Source of the DNA: Polyangia bacterium | Lineage (GTDB): Bacteria > Myxococcota_A > Polyangia > Nannocystales > Nannocystaceae | Direction of reading: 5' to 3' | NCBI GenBank assembly: GCA_030429545.1 | Contig: JAUIFF010000005.1 | Location: forward strand, 1 to 64,000 | DNA length: 64,000 nucleotides | Part shown: in pieces, positions 9,175 through 18,296 of the stretch | How the letters are laid out: every line of letters starts with the position of its first letter | Numbering within the stretch: the stretch's first letter is position 1 | The notes under the pieces: generated by a model | The model's input: only the letters and a program-made list of their open reading frames with translations | Databases searched by the model: none | Told to the model about the DNA's origin: nothing | Translations under genes and position numbers: made by a program

Positions 9175-10203
9175 ATGGCTGCAGGTGCCGGACCACAAAA
9201 GGTTGCTTCGGGGTCAAACCATCCCCTGGGCAATATCCTATTTGTACTCGATCCATTGGAGATCATGAACCCGGTTGGCGACAGTTCGTATGTCATGATC
9301 ACCGAAGCGATTCGGCGCGGGTATCAGCCATGGATCGCGCTGCTGGGCGACCTTTCGCTCGACGGTCCGACAGCACGCGTGAACGCCCGTAAACTAGGCT
9401 TAAAAGACAGGTCTGAAGGACCACCTCTTTGTATTGCCACGAGCGCGCGAGAACCGTGTACCGCTGCCGATTTTTGCGCGATTGTTATGCGCAAAGATCC
9501 CCCAGTCGACGACGCGTTCCTGGTGGCGACCTGGTGGCTCGATCGCGCGGCGCGGTCCTGTGTGGTCATCAACAATCCCCAGGGTCTGCGCGACCTCAAT
9601 GAAAAGCTCGCGATTTTGGCATTCCCGCAATGGACCCCGCGGACCCTGATGCTGCGTCGGCGCGAAGACATTTTGCAGGTGCTCGATGAACTCGGCGGGC
9701 AAATGATTCTCAAACCCGTCGACGGCCACGGTGGTCGCGGGGTGTTGATCGCCCGCCGGGGCGACGCCAATCTCAACACATTGATCGAGCTGGCAACCGA
9801 TGAAGGCCAGCGTTGGACCATTGTTCAGGCCTTTGTTCCGGAGGCGAGCCGCGGCGATAAACGCATCCTATTGGTCGAGGGCGAACCGGTTGGTGCCGTC
9901 CTTCGGGTGCCTGCGGCCGGTGAATTGCGCAACAACTTTCACGTGGGTGGTCGCCCTGCGGCGACCGAGTTGACCCCGCGCGAACGCGAAATTTGTGCCG
10001 AAGTGGGTCCTTATCTCGCCGCCCGGGGGCAGATGTTTGTCGGCCTCGACATCCTTGGCGACTACCTCTCGGAGATCAATGTCACCAGTCCAACGGGCAT
10101 GCAGGAGGTCAATCGTCTCGCGGGCCTGACCGGGGATGCGACGATGCAGGCGAAGTTTTGGGATGCACTTGTTCGACGAATCGCAGACTTTCGACGTGAC
10201 TGA
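9175..10203 (+). CDS. gshB: Glutathione synthetase
   Basis: ATP-grasp enzyme that joins gamma-glutamylcysteine to glycine. The N-terminal block NILFVLDPLEIMNPVGDSSY corresponds to the substrate-domain start of GshB, followed by NNPQGLRDLNEKL, the ATP-grasp segment LKPVDGHGGRGV, and the C-terminal GLDILGDYLSEINVTSPTGM, which carries metal-binding and glycine-loop residues. At 342 residues it is slightly longer than the E. coli enzyme because of an N-terminal extension. The start is uncertain: in-frame ATGs at 9157 and 9004 exist, but the family begins near residue 16 of this model. It appears to be transcribed alone or with the sigma-like gene downstream. Confidence 0.9.
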   Translation: MAAGAGPQKVASGSNHPLGNILFVLDPLEIMNPVGDSSYVMITEAIRRGYQPWIALLGDLSLDGPTARVNARKLGLKDRSEGPPLCIATSAREPCTAADFCAIVMRKDPPVDDAFLVATWWLDRAARSCVVINNPQGLRDLNEKLAILAFPQWTPRTLMLRRREDILQVLDELGGQMILKPVDGHGGRGVLIARRGDANLNTLIELATDEGQRWTIVQAFVPEASRGDKRILLVEGEPVGAVLRVPAAGELRNNFHVGGRPAATELTPREREICAEVGPYLAARGQMFVGLDILGDYLSEINVTSPTGMQEVNRLAGLTGDATMQAKFWDALVRRIADFRRD

Positions 10204-10317
10204 TGGGGCACAAAATTGCATGCGCATCTAAACCGAAGCTAGCGAATCGAGTTTAGGGGCGTGGGGCAGCGACGCGCGCCTTGTAAACTGTCCATACATC
10301 TATCGCCGCGATATGAT

Positions 10318-11079
10318 ATGTCGGCACACCTGCGCATGACCTGCCCGCCCCAAACGAAAACCGCCCTGAGCCAGTTGCTTCGTGCAGAGGTGCACAACCT
10401 TTTTGGGATCGCCTATTTTATTCGCGGCTCGCGGACCGAGGCACGCAAGCAGCTCGTGCGGTTGTGCAAGACCCTGCTCGACGATCCCGAAGCGACCAGG
10501 CGTGTCTTTCATGCGGCCAAACCGGGCGATCAGTTGATCACCGAGATGGTGCGGGGGATCTCCGGTCGCCAAACCAAACGCAAAACCGAGGCGGCATTTG
10601 TCGCCCTCGACAATCTCCTGCGTTCCGAACTCACCCGCCCGGTCGCCCACGACCACGTGCTGTTGTGGGAACTCAAGCGCAGCTGCCTGACGGCTGCCCT
10701 CAACTGTTTGCCGACAGCCCTGCGGGTGGCGTTTGTTGTCACCCGAATTGTTGGGTGGTCTGAAGAACAGGTTGCAGCATCCCTGGGAATTACCGACAAG
10801 GCCCTCAAGCTCCGCCTGTTGCGTGCCGACCAATACCTCGACGACTACCTGGCACCGCGTTGTTCCCACCTCGATCGCCACAACCCGTGTACCTGCCCCG
10901 GTCGGCTTGGGATCGCGCTCGACGAAGGGTTTATCCGCCGGCGCAGCTACATTGCCGACATTCCCAAGCGGCCGTTCAACGCCGACAATACGCACAATAT
11001 CAGTCGGTTGTATGCGCAATTACCCACGGTTCAGCTGGCCGATAAATATGTCGAAGCCCTGCTTGAGATGGCAGACTAG
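10318..11079 (+). CDS. Sigma-70-family-like protein with C-terminal Cys motif
   Basis: A 253-residue protein resembling ECF-type sigma factors. The region-4 helix-turn-helix is clear: LPTALRVAFVVTRIVGWSEE then QVAASLGITDKALKLRLLRA. It is followed by CSHLDRHNPCTCPGRLG, a Cys cluster seen after region 4 in some ECF groups. The N-terminal half is only weakly like region 2. It probably directs RNA polymerase or binds DNA; target genes are unknown. I chose the ATG at 10318; a GTG at 10261 would extend it into a segment holding one copy of the iterated motif. No anti-sigma gene is adjacent. Confidence 0.65.
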   Translation: MSAHLRMTCPPQTKTALSQLLRAEVHNLFGIAYFIRGSRTEARKQLVRLCKTLLDDPEATRRVFHAAKPGDQLITEMVRGISGRQTKRKTEAAFVALDNLLRSELTRPVAHDHVLLWELKRSCLTAALNCLPTALRVAFVVTRIVGWSEEQVAASLGITDKALKLRLLRADQYLDDYLAPRCSHLDRHNPCTCPGRLGIALDEGFIRRRSYIADIPKRPFNADNTHNISRLYAQLPTVQLADKYVEALLEMAD

Positions 11080-11167
11080 CCGGTTTCCAGCCGTGGCAAA
11101 ACACAGCTCGCCGGCGGTCTACACCGGCTGCTAAACTCTGCCGAACTTCGCGTGTTGGTGGCGACCC

Positions 11168-14100
11168 ATGACAGCACAGGAACAACCGACATCTCGACTT
11201 TGGCTCCTTGGAATCGTGGCGGTGGTCGGTGTTTTGAGTTGGCTGTGGTTTGCCGGAGAGCCACGCGATGGCAGTGCGGACGACGGACAGCCGGCCGCCA
11301 CCGAGATGCCCAGGCGGCGCATGCTCACTGGCAACAATGGCGGCGACGAGACGATAACCGGGCTTCGCCAGCAACTGTTGCACGCGCGCAAGGCCGCCAT
11401 CCACGGCACCATTACCTCGGCGGATGGGCGCCCGCTTGGCGGGGCAAACGTGTGTGTACACCTAAAATCTCCGCTACTGGTCCAGCGACCGCTCAAAAAT
11501 CTGACCTGTGTGACAAGTCGAGGCGACGGCGGCTATCGGATTGAAGGGTTGTTGCCGGTCGATGCCAGTGTTGTCGCCAGTGCGCCCGGCCATATTCCCG
11601 CAGCCTATCGTAAACCCCAACGCGGACCCCGTGAAAATCGTGTTGAGCTGACCCCTGGGGCAGATATTGGCAACATCGACATCGTCCTCAAAGACGGTGG
11701 TGTCGAGGTCAACGGCGTGGTCCGTGACATCAGTGGCGGTGAAATTGAGGGCGCACAGGTATCCGTCGACAACGCCTTTGCCGAGTCGGATAGCGAGGGA
11801 AAGTTTCAGCTGTGGGTCGAGCCGGGCGAAACCCGGATTCGTGCCGCCGCCGAGGGGTACGCAAGTGGGGCGGCACGTGGGGCCGCGCCCGGCCATTTTT
11901 TTGAGGTACTCCTCACCCCCGAGTCGATCCTCGTTGGCAAGGTCGTCGATGCCGAGACCGGGGCCGGGCTGGCCGACATCAATGTCTATACAGATAGTTT
12001 TGTGTTCTACGGGGTTGCCGATGGCCCGCAGGCGATCACCCGCGAGGATGGTAGTTTTCGCATCGATGGGCTCGAACCCGGGGGATACCAGCCGATCGCC
12101 CGCAGCAACACAGCCTTTGGCAAGGCCGCGCAAACAGTCCACTTGGGGTTGGGCGAAACATCTGAGCCGGTGACCATCAAGGCCCACCCGGCGACAGTTG
12201 TCGAGGGGACAATTGTGGTTGCGGACAGCGAGAAGACCTGCCTCGACGGTCGTGTTTCACTGCGGGCTCCTGAGCTCTCCCGCAATTTTGCCGGGCAGAC
12301 CCAACGCGGCGGCGAGGTTCGAATCGAGGGGGTGTTGCCGGGGACCTACCAGGTCGATGTCACCTGTGAAAACTACGTGCCCGAGGAGCACTACCCCGCC
12401 CTTGAGGTTGGCGAAACGGTCGAGCCACAGACCTGGGAGGTTGCCCCCGGGTTGGCGATTCGCGGCATAGTTGTAGATGCAATGGGGCAGACGGTCGAAG
12501 GTCAAACGGTGATCGCTTCGTTGGTCAGCAGCGATGCCGACCCACGGGCCAAGAGCCCGAGTTTTTCGTTTGGCATGCAAACCCGCGACGACGGTTCGTT
12601 TGAAGTTGGCGGGCTTTCGGCCGGGACCTATGAGTTGCGATCGTTTGGGATTCGACCCTCGCCGGTCGACAAACCGAAAGTCGAGCTGGTCGACACCGAT
12701 GTCGACGATGTCCGCATTGAATTGCCTGGGGAGGGGAGCGTGCGCGGGCAGGTCGTCGACGAGCGCGGCGAGCCGGTGGCCAACGTCAACGTCGAACTCG
12801 CCAGCCGGGAGGCTAAATACGTTTGGGGCGGCGGAACCTCGGGTATGTCGGCCGACGACGGCACGTTTTTGCTCGAGCATATCCCTCCGGGCAAGTACCG
12901 AATCACCGCCAGTCGCGGATGGACTTCGACCCTGCGAAAACCCGGGACCACCGACGACGATGTCCAGGGCGAGCCACTCGATGTCGAGGCCGACGAGGTC
13001 ACGCAGGTCACGCTAGAAGTCGAAGCCCGCGGGGCCAGTATTCGCGGTCGAGTGATCGATGGCTCTGGCGGGCCGGTTGCAGATGCATTTATTTCGGCAA
13101 CCCGGACAAGCGACAGCGCAGCCGCGACCGCGGCGAGCAATCGCCGGCAGGTTCGCTGGGGTCAGTGGGGCCAGCAGCCGGTGCTGACCGATACCGATGG
13201 AACATTCGAACTCCCGGACCTGACCGAAGGAACCTATGTCGTTCGGGCCAATCGCAAGGGCGGGGGCGAGGGCCTCGCCGAGGGCTGTCACACAGGCGCT
13301 GCCTGTGAGGTCGTGATTAGCGACACCGGGGTGTTGCGCGGCCAAGTCACGCTCGCGGGCGGTCCGGCACCTGAAAATTTTGAAGTCTCGCTGCGCGACC
13401 GCAAGGCCGGCATCTCGCGCCGTGACAGTTTTTTTCGCACAGACGGTGTATTTACATTTGAACAGCTGCCCGGTGGCCACTACGAGGTGACGGCAAGTGC
13501 CGGCAAGGGGACTGCGACCGGGCAAGTCGAGCTCGAAGACGGCGAGGAGTATACCGGCCTAAACCTCGACATGCAGGCAACCGTGACGGTTCGTGGGACC
13601 GTCGTCGATGCCGACTCGGGCGAGCCCGTAGCCGGATTGTGGGTTCGCATCGTCCCCAAGTCAGGGGGGCGTTTTGGCATGTCTACTAGCGAGGAACGCA
13701 GTGAGATCAGCGATGAGAATGGTCGCTTTAAAGTTGCCAATGCACCTTCTGGGACGGTTCAGGTTTCGTTGATGCCCAAGAGCTTTCTCGGGGGGTCGGA
13801 CTATGCGTGGACGACCCTTCGCCGCGAGATTCCGGCCGATGCCGCCGAGCATGAGCTGGCGCCGATCGAGGTATTCAAACGGCGTCTCGATCGGGACGAA
13901 ACACCGGGGGACTTGGGCTACCAACTGCGTCAACTCAAGGAGGGCGAAGAGTGGGCAACCCGCTCGCTCGAGGTCGCGGTCGTCACCCCGGGTGGGCCGG
14001 CAGCTGCCGCCGGACTCAAGGTCGGCGATGTGATCGTCAGTGTCGATGGCCAAGATGTGACCGGTGACAACCTCTATCGCTATGGTTCGCTTGCCCGGGT

Positions 14101-14176
14101 GCGGGCAGGGACCGCGATCACAATCGGGGTTTCGCGCGGGGCATCTCTCAAACTCGTTGCCCGCAAGCGGCAGTAG
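11168..14176 (+). CDS. Carboxypeptidase-regulatory-like repeat protein with C-terminal PDZ domain
   Basis: A 1002-residue envelope protein. One N-terminal hydrophobic helix (LWLLGIVAVVGVLSWLWF, residues about 12-29) acts as an anchor or uncleaved signal. About eight to ten carboxypeptidase-regulatory-like beta-sandwich repeats follow, recognisable by phrases such as DGSFRIDGLEPGGY, DGSFEVGGLSAGTY and DGTFLLEHIPPGKY. The end is a PDZ domain with GGPAAAAGLKVGDVIVSVDG (about 940-960). These repeats usually mediate adhesion or binding on the cell surface; the PDZ suggests interaction with a C-terminal tail, perhaps of a protease. No catalytic site is visible. It ends 26 bases from the convergent DUF3604 gene. 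Confidence 0.85.
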   Translation: MTAQEQPTSRLWLLGIVAVVGVLSWLWFAGEPRDGSADDGQPAATEMPRRRMLTGNNGGDETITGLRQQLLHARKAAIHGTITSADGRPLGGANVCVHLKSPLLVQRPLKNLTCVTSRGDGGYRIEGLLPVDASVVASAPGHIPAAYRKPQRGPRENRVELTPGADIGNIDIVLKDGGVEVNGVVRDISGGEIEGAQVSVDNAFAESDSEGKFQLWVEPGETRIRAAAEGYASGAARGAAPGHFFEVLLTPESILVGKVVDAETGAGLADINVYTDSFVFYGVADGPQAITREDGSFRIDGLEPGGYQPIARSNTAFGKAAQTVHLGLGETSEPVTIKAHPATVVEGTIVVADSEKTCLDGRVSLRAPELSRNFAGQTQRGGEVRIEGVLPGTYQVDVTCENYVPEEHYPALEVGETVEPQTWEVAPGLAIRGIVVDAMGQTVEGQTVIASLVSSDADPRAKSPSFSFGMQTRDDGSFEVGGLSAGTYELRSFGIRPSPVDKPKVELVDTDVDDVRIELPGEGSVRGQVVDERGEPVANVNVELASREAKYVWGGGTSGMSADDGTFLLEHIPPGKYRITASRGWTSTLRKPGTTDDDVQGEPLDVEADEVTQVTLEVEARGASIRGRVIDGSGGPVADAFISATRTSDSAAATAASNRRQVRWGQWGQQPVLTDTDGTFELPDLTEGTYVVRANRKGGGEGLAEGCHTGAACEVVISDTGVLRGQVTLAGGPAPENFEVSLRDRKAGISRRDSFFRTDGVFTFEQLPGGHYEVTASAGKGTATGQVELEDGEEYTGLNLDMQATVTVRGTVVDADSGEPVAGLWVRIVPKSGGRFGMSTSEERSEISDENGRFKVANAPSGTVQVSLMPKSFLGGSDYAWTTLRREIPADAAEHELAPIEVFKRRLDRDETPGDLGYQLRQLKEGEEWATRSLEVAVVTPGGPAAAAGLKVGDVIVSVDGQDVTGDNLYRYGSLARVRAGTAITIGVSRGASLKLVARKRQ

Positions 14177-14202
14177 GGCCCCTCGCCTCGCCCGCAGGCT
14201 AG

Positions 14203-16143
14203 CTACGCACCAGCGTTCTCATACCAAATCGGACTGGTCCACGCCCGTTCTTGAATGGTCTTTGGGACATCTGGGTCGTCACACGCGGCCGGGCGATCGT
14301 CTTCGGGCAGCGAGTTGCAGTCGCGGGTCGACCAGCGGCAGACCGGGTTTTCCAACACCCTTGCATAGTAAAATGCCGACTCGTCGGGGTCGAAGTTGGG
14401 ATCGCTCCAGACCGCACACAGGCTGTCAAAACCCGGGCCTTCGGGCGTGCAGGTCTCGGTGTCGACGCTCGCGCCCGTATCCTCGCCGGCGACATCAAAC
14501 ACTTCGAGGTGGCGCTGGCCGGACTCGTCGAGCCAGCCCTTGACGATTTGGAGCCGTTGCAGGGGGGTGCCCGGCTGGCCACTTGCGCCCGGATCTTTGA
14601 GTGCCGATACAAGTAATTTGGGCGCCCCGGCCTCGGGTGGCGCCGCGTGCATGTCACTACCCATGGGCACACCTCCAGAGTAGGCCTTCTCGAGCATCTT
14701 GGGGTCGTCGCACAGGTCGTCGGCAAAACCCCACCCGGCGAACATCCGCACCGCCATGCGCGGGCCGCTGGTGCCGTAGACCTCGCGGCGTTTCATGGCG
14801 TCAAACAGGGCCTCGCGCGAGTTTTCCTCGGCCCACACAGCAATCAGCCCGCCGGGACTATTGCGCGGACCGGCCGGCACTGCCCCGGTCAGGCGTGCCG
14901 TCGCGTCCTGTTCGCGGCGGCCAAAATGCCCGGGATAGGCGGACTCGCTGACCATTCCGGGGGTGCCGTTATGGGTGTCGGTGCTGGCCATGATCCCGAG
15001 CTTGAGCGGGTTGATCCCAACTTCCTCGGCCTGCTGGATGCCTCGCAACAGGGCCCCACGGACAAAGTCCCGCCGGCTGACGCACCCGCCGTTGACCATC
15101 CCCTGGCCGCCGACACCATCCCCACAATCTTCGAACGCCCCGGTGCGCAGCTTTTCAAAACTACAAAACTCGTCGGGCGCACCCATGATCCCCGAGACCC
15201 CGTTTTGGCACTCGGAGTCACCCTTGTGTTGAAACACCTCCATCAGCGGTTCCATGCGGGCCTGCAGCTGGGCGGCCGCGGCATCCTCGGGGCTGTCGGT
15301 GTATTGCGGGTTAAACAGCTTGCCATTACTCCAGTTGGAGTTGTGGGGGATCGACAACACATCGCAGCCCTTGAGCTCGTCGATGCAGTCGTTGCGAAGC
15401 CTTTCCCAAAGGCCAGGTGCCTCGGGCTCTTCGTAGTGGCTGATGGGGATCGCCGGGACCTGGCTCGAGCGAAAGATGACGTTGCGGTGGAGGTTGGAAA
15501 GTTGGCGGGCGGCCGACCACTCGTAGCCGATAAAGGCCGTAAACTCGCAGGCGTCGCTGCGGTCGTAGGCCGCCTCGGCGGCGGCGATATGGCGCGACCA
15601 AACCTCGCCGGCGAGGGCTAGGCAGTCGATCCCACTGGCACCGCAAATTTCGGCAAACCGCTCCGGCTCGCTGCGCGACAGGCCCACGCCAAACCGCACC
15701 AGGGCCTCGTCGGCACCGGCCCGCAGGTCCTGGCACAGGCCCGAGTCGTAGGCCTCGGTCCCGGGAGTTGTGCATACATGGACTTCGGCGAGGTACTCGG
15801 CGTGGTCGGTGACCGCGGCAAAGTCGAGCGGGCGGTCGAGCTGGACTGTTTGCGTGCCCACGCCATCCTCGGACAGTGGCGGCAGGGTGAGGGCCTCGCC
15901 TTTGGCAAATCGGTAGGCATCCTCGGGGCCGTTGCGCACGTCGTTGATGGCGGCGTCAAACGAGTTGGATGTATGAACATGTAGATCGCCAAAGTAGACG
16001 TTGCGCAGCGGGTTGTGGTCGGCACAGGGCTCGCGCGCATCGATCCACGGCTCGGGTGCCGGCGCGGTGTCGTTGCACCCGGTCAGCCCGGCCACCACAG
16101 CGATGGGTGGCGCCAGGACAAGTGTGTATGTGAAACGAGTCAT
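14203..16143 (-). CDS. DUF3604 secreted PHP-like lipoprotein
   Basis: A 646-residue exported protein with lipobox VAGLTGC, then VYFGDLHVHTSNSFDA, typical of DUF3604 proteins with a PHP-like metal-dependent phosphoesterase fold. Further family blocks: DFAAVTDHAEYL, FIGYEWSA, SIPHNSNWSNG and ASTDTHNGTPG. Many Asp/His residues are suited to metal binding. The function is unproven; hydrolysis of an extracellular phosphorylated compound is inferred. The ATG at 16143 overlaps the HupE-like gene stop as ATGA; the longer ORF upstream is only the opposite reading of that gene. It is the third gene of the PpiC-HupE-DUF3604 operon. Confidence 0.9.
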   Translation of the reverse strand: MTRFTYTLVLAPPIAVVAGLTGCNDTAPAPEPWIDAREPCADHNPLRNVYFGDLHVHTSNSFDAAINDVRNGPEDAYRFAKGEALTLPPLSEDGVGTQTVQLDRPLDFAAVTDHAEYLAEVHVCTTPGTEAYDSGLCQDLRAGADEALVRFGVGLSRSEPERFAEICGASGIDCLALAGEVWSRHIAAAEAAYDRSDACEFTAFIGYEWSAARQLSNLHRNVIFRSSQVPAIPISHYEEPEAPGLWERLRNDCIDELKGCDVLSIPHNSNWSNGKLFNPQYTDSPEDAAAAQLQARMEPLMEVFQHKGDSECQNGVSGIMGAPDEFCSFEKLRTGAFEDCGDGVGGQGMVNGGCVSRRDFVRGALLRGIQQAEEVGINPLKLGIMASTDTHNGTPGMVSESAYPGHFGRREQDATARLTGAVPAGPRNSPGGLIAVWAEENSREALFDAMKRREVYGTSGPRMAVRMFAGWGFADDLCDDPKMLEKAYSGGVPMGSDMHAAPPEAGAPKLLVSALKDPGASGQPGTPLQRLQIVKGWLDESGQRHLEVFDVAGEDTGASVDTETCTPEGPGFDSLCAVWSDPNFDPDESAFYYARVLENPVCRWSTRDCNSLPEDDRPAACDDPDVPKTIQERAWTSPIWYENAGA

Positions 16144-17273
16144 GACGGGAAAAAACAGGCGAGCGCGCGGTCGAGGGTCCAGGTTGCTGCGACGATACCT
16201 AGCACGTAGCCGCCCGTCACCTTCAATCTTTGCCAGTTTTGCCCGCGACCCCAAGCTTTGGAGATCGGCCACAAAAGCGCCAGCAAGGCCGCCACAACAC
16301 ACAGTTGCCCAGCCTCGACACCCAGGTTGAAGGCCGCGAGTGCGAGCAAAAAACCATCGCTCGGCAGGCCAATCTCCGCGAGTGCTCCGGCAAATCCACA
16401 GCCGTGCAGCAGGCCAAATCCACAGGCGACAAGCCACGGCTGGGAGGTCGATAGGGTCGGCTCGGCACCCGAGGGGCGGCAAAGTTCGCGGGCGAGGATC
16501 ACCACCGACAGCGCGATCAGGGTCTCGATTGGCGGTGCGGCAGGGTGTACGCCGAGTGCCGTCACAGCCACCAGCGACAGGCTGTGGCCCAGGGTAAAGG
16601 CTGTGACCGCGGCCACGAGTCGGCGGACAAATCGTCGCCCGCCAATGCTCCGCGCGGTCGCATCGGCGAGCAACAACCACACAAGCCCGAGGACAAATGC
16701 GAGGTGGTCGAGGCCGGCAAAGATGTGCTCCACCCCAATGCGGACGTAGCTCATGGCCGAGAGTCGAAGCTCGTCACCAGCACCGAGGGCAACGGTTGGG
16801 CTTGCGGCCGTCAACACAACCGATTTGGGAGCCGCCGGTAGTTGTAGCTGCAAGACTGCGTCGACGAGACTGAGGTCGAGCCCTGTCAGCCCGACCGGGC
16901 CCGTGAGTGGCTCGCTACAGACAAACGTTTGCGACCAGGTTTGGGGCCCCGGATGTGCCCGCGGACCCTGTGGCTGACAGGTTGGCGGCAGGGCAAGTCC
17001 GATGTTGGCGAGCGTGCGCGCAGGGTCGCGGAAGATCGGCTGGGAGTTGGGGTTGTGCACCGTCGCCCGGTAGGTCGCAGCTTTACCGGTGTCCTGCACT
17101 TCAACGATGCTGGCAGCGAGCGCGCGAAACTCGTGGGCTTGGGCCGGTGGACTGCGCAAAAAAATTGCTGATGCAACGAATACGACAAGTGCAGGGCATA
17201 TGGATCGGGCAACCGGCCAACGCCTGTGGACAGCTCGCGCGGCCACGCCTGCCAGCGGGCGAGGTCGCCTCAC
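16140..17273 (-). CDS. HupE/UreJ-like membrane protein
   Basis: A 377-residue membrane protein. After a signal segment ending in PPAQAHEFR comes an extracellular beta-rich part, then several transmembrane helices in the C-terminal half with the HupE/UreJ_2 hallmark YVRIGVEHIFAGLDHLAFVL and FTLGHSLSL. HupE/UreJ proteins are linked to nickel or cobalt uptake; this branch, found with PpiC and DUF3604 genes, has no assigned cargo. The GTG at 17273 overlaps the ppiC stop as GTGA; upstream codons in the same frame are the shadow of ppiC. Its stop overlaps the DUF3604 start, so all three proteins are coupled. Confidence 0.85.
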   Translation of the reverse strand: MRRPRPLAGVAARAVHRRWPVARSICPALVVFVASAIFLRSPPAQAHEFRALAASIVEVQDTGKAATYRATVHNPNSQPIFRDPARTLANIGLALPPTCQPQGPRAHPGPQTWSQTFVCSEPLTGPVGLTGLDLSLVDAVLQLQLPAAPKSVVLTAASPTVALGAGDELRLSAMSYVRIGVEHIFAGLDHLAFVLGLVWLLLADATARSIGGRRFVRRLVAAVTAFTLGHSLSLVAVTALGVHPAAPPIETLIALSVVILARELCRPSGAEPTLSTSQPWLVACGFGLLHGCGFAGALAEIGLPSDGFLLALAAFNLGVEAGQLCVVAALLALLWPISKAWGRGQNWQRLKVTGGYVLGIVAATWTLDRALACFFPS

Positions 17274-18133
17274 GGGCGCTCCCCAGCCGGTGCTGGGCCG
17301 GCAACATCTTCGACCTTGGTGGTGTAGTTGGCCCGTAGCTGCGCCAGGGACTGCGCATGGATGAGTTGCCGCTGCTCGCGGGTCCAATCGCCGACGACCT
17401 GGGCGCGCACGGTGGCCAACGGCGGGATGTCGCCGGGGCGTCGGGCATCGACCCGCACCAGGTGCAGGCCGTAGGGCGAGCGATGCTGTTGCCAGTGGCC
17501 GATCGCCTGTTGCTGAACACCCGCGGCCAGGTCTTCGCCAAACATGCCTGCGAGGTTGGCTTGGCTGCGCGGGCCAAACTGGTGGCCGTGGGTAAATGGG
17601 TCGCCGAGGGTTGCCGGGTCGGTCTCCGGGGCACGCTGTAGTTGTTGATACAACGAGTCTGCAACCGCCTGCGGGTCGGGGTGCCGGGCCGAGGCGACAA
17701 ACACATGGGTCAGGGCCGTGCGCGGGGGCTGGCGGTAGCGCTCGGCGTGGGTTTGGTAATAGGTGAGGACCTGCTCGGGCGTTGGCGGGGTGAGGCCAGC
17801 CACGTCTTCGAGCACATACTCCATTTTTTGGATCAGGCGCTTGCGGACCACCGGGTCGTCGCGGCCGAGGTCGAGTGCACGGGCCTCGCGAAACAAAACT
17901 TCGCGGGTGATCACGCGGTCGATCGATTGCGAGAGTTCATCGGCCGTCGGGTCGCGGCCGAGCCGGGTGACGAGGTCGCCACGCAGTTGCGCGACAGCGG
18001 TCGCACTCACCGTAATGTGTGTGTCCACCGGTTTTTGCGGGGCCGCGAAGGTTTGATAGGCGGCAAACAGCCCGCCGGCGACCACAAAAAAATGAACGAC
18101 GGGCTCGCGCAAAAGTGATCGCAAAAACGCCAT
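17270..18133 (-). CDS. Membrane-anchored PpiC-type peptidyl-prolyl isomerase
   Basis: Periplasmic parvulin-like foldase of 287 residues. One N-terminal hydrophobic anchor (VVHFFVVAGGLFAAYQTF) is followed by a SurA-like helical part (ITREVLFREARALDLGRDD) and a rotamase domain with ALTHVFVASARHPD and SPYGLHLVRVDARRPG. The ATG at 18133 precedes the anchor; the longer ORF to 18211 begins outside it. It is the first gene of the operon with HupE-like and DUF3604 proteins and could help fold either partner. The association is recurrent in other genomes as far as I know. Confidence 0.85.
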   Translation of the reverse strand: MAFLRSLLREPVVHFFVVAGGLFAAYQTFAAPQKPVDTHITVSATAVAQLRGDLVTRLGRDPTADELSQSIDRVITREVLFREARALDLGRDDPVVRKRLIQKMEYVLEDVAGLTPPTPEQVLTYYQTHAERYRQPPRTALTHVFVASARHPDPQAVADSLYQQLQRAPETDPATLGDPFTHGHQFGPRSQANLAGMFGEDLAAGVQQQAIGHWQQHRSPYGLHLVRVDARRPGDIPPLATVRAQVVGDWTREQRQLIHAQSLAQLRANYTTKVEDVAGPAPAGERP

Positions 18134-18248
18134 GCTCGATGGGTGGGGTAACACGGTTGTGGGGTCGCGTGAAAGCTGGCAGCTGCAACCCGTGACAGAT
18201 TCCGTGTACACACATCAGCGCTTGCCAATCTCGGGCCACAAACGAAAA

Positions 18249-18271
18249 AAGCAGGCAGTGAATGCCCGCTT
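18249..18271 (-). terminator. Rho-independent terminator after pspA
   Basis: Nine-base stem with one G-U pair (on the transcript AAGCGGGCA/TGCCTGCTT), five-base loop, then a run of six T on the minus strand. It lies 26 bases past the pspA stop. Confidence 0.7.
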
Positions 18272-18296
18272 CTTTTGGTGTGTGTTGTGCTCGCGG

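Noticed and set aside
12257..12880. Open frame opposite the carboxypeptidase-regulatory gene
   Set aside because: Same reason: shadow frame in a high-GC coding region.
14647..15621. Long open frame opposite the DUF3604 gene
   Set aside because: It is a shadow of a high-GC gene with strong domain evidence; its own translation has no recognisable domain.
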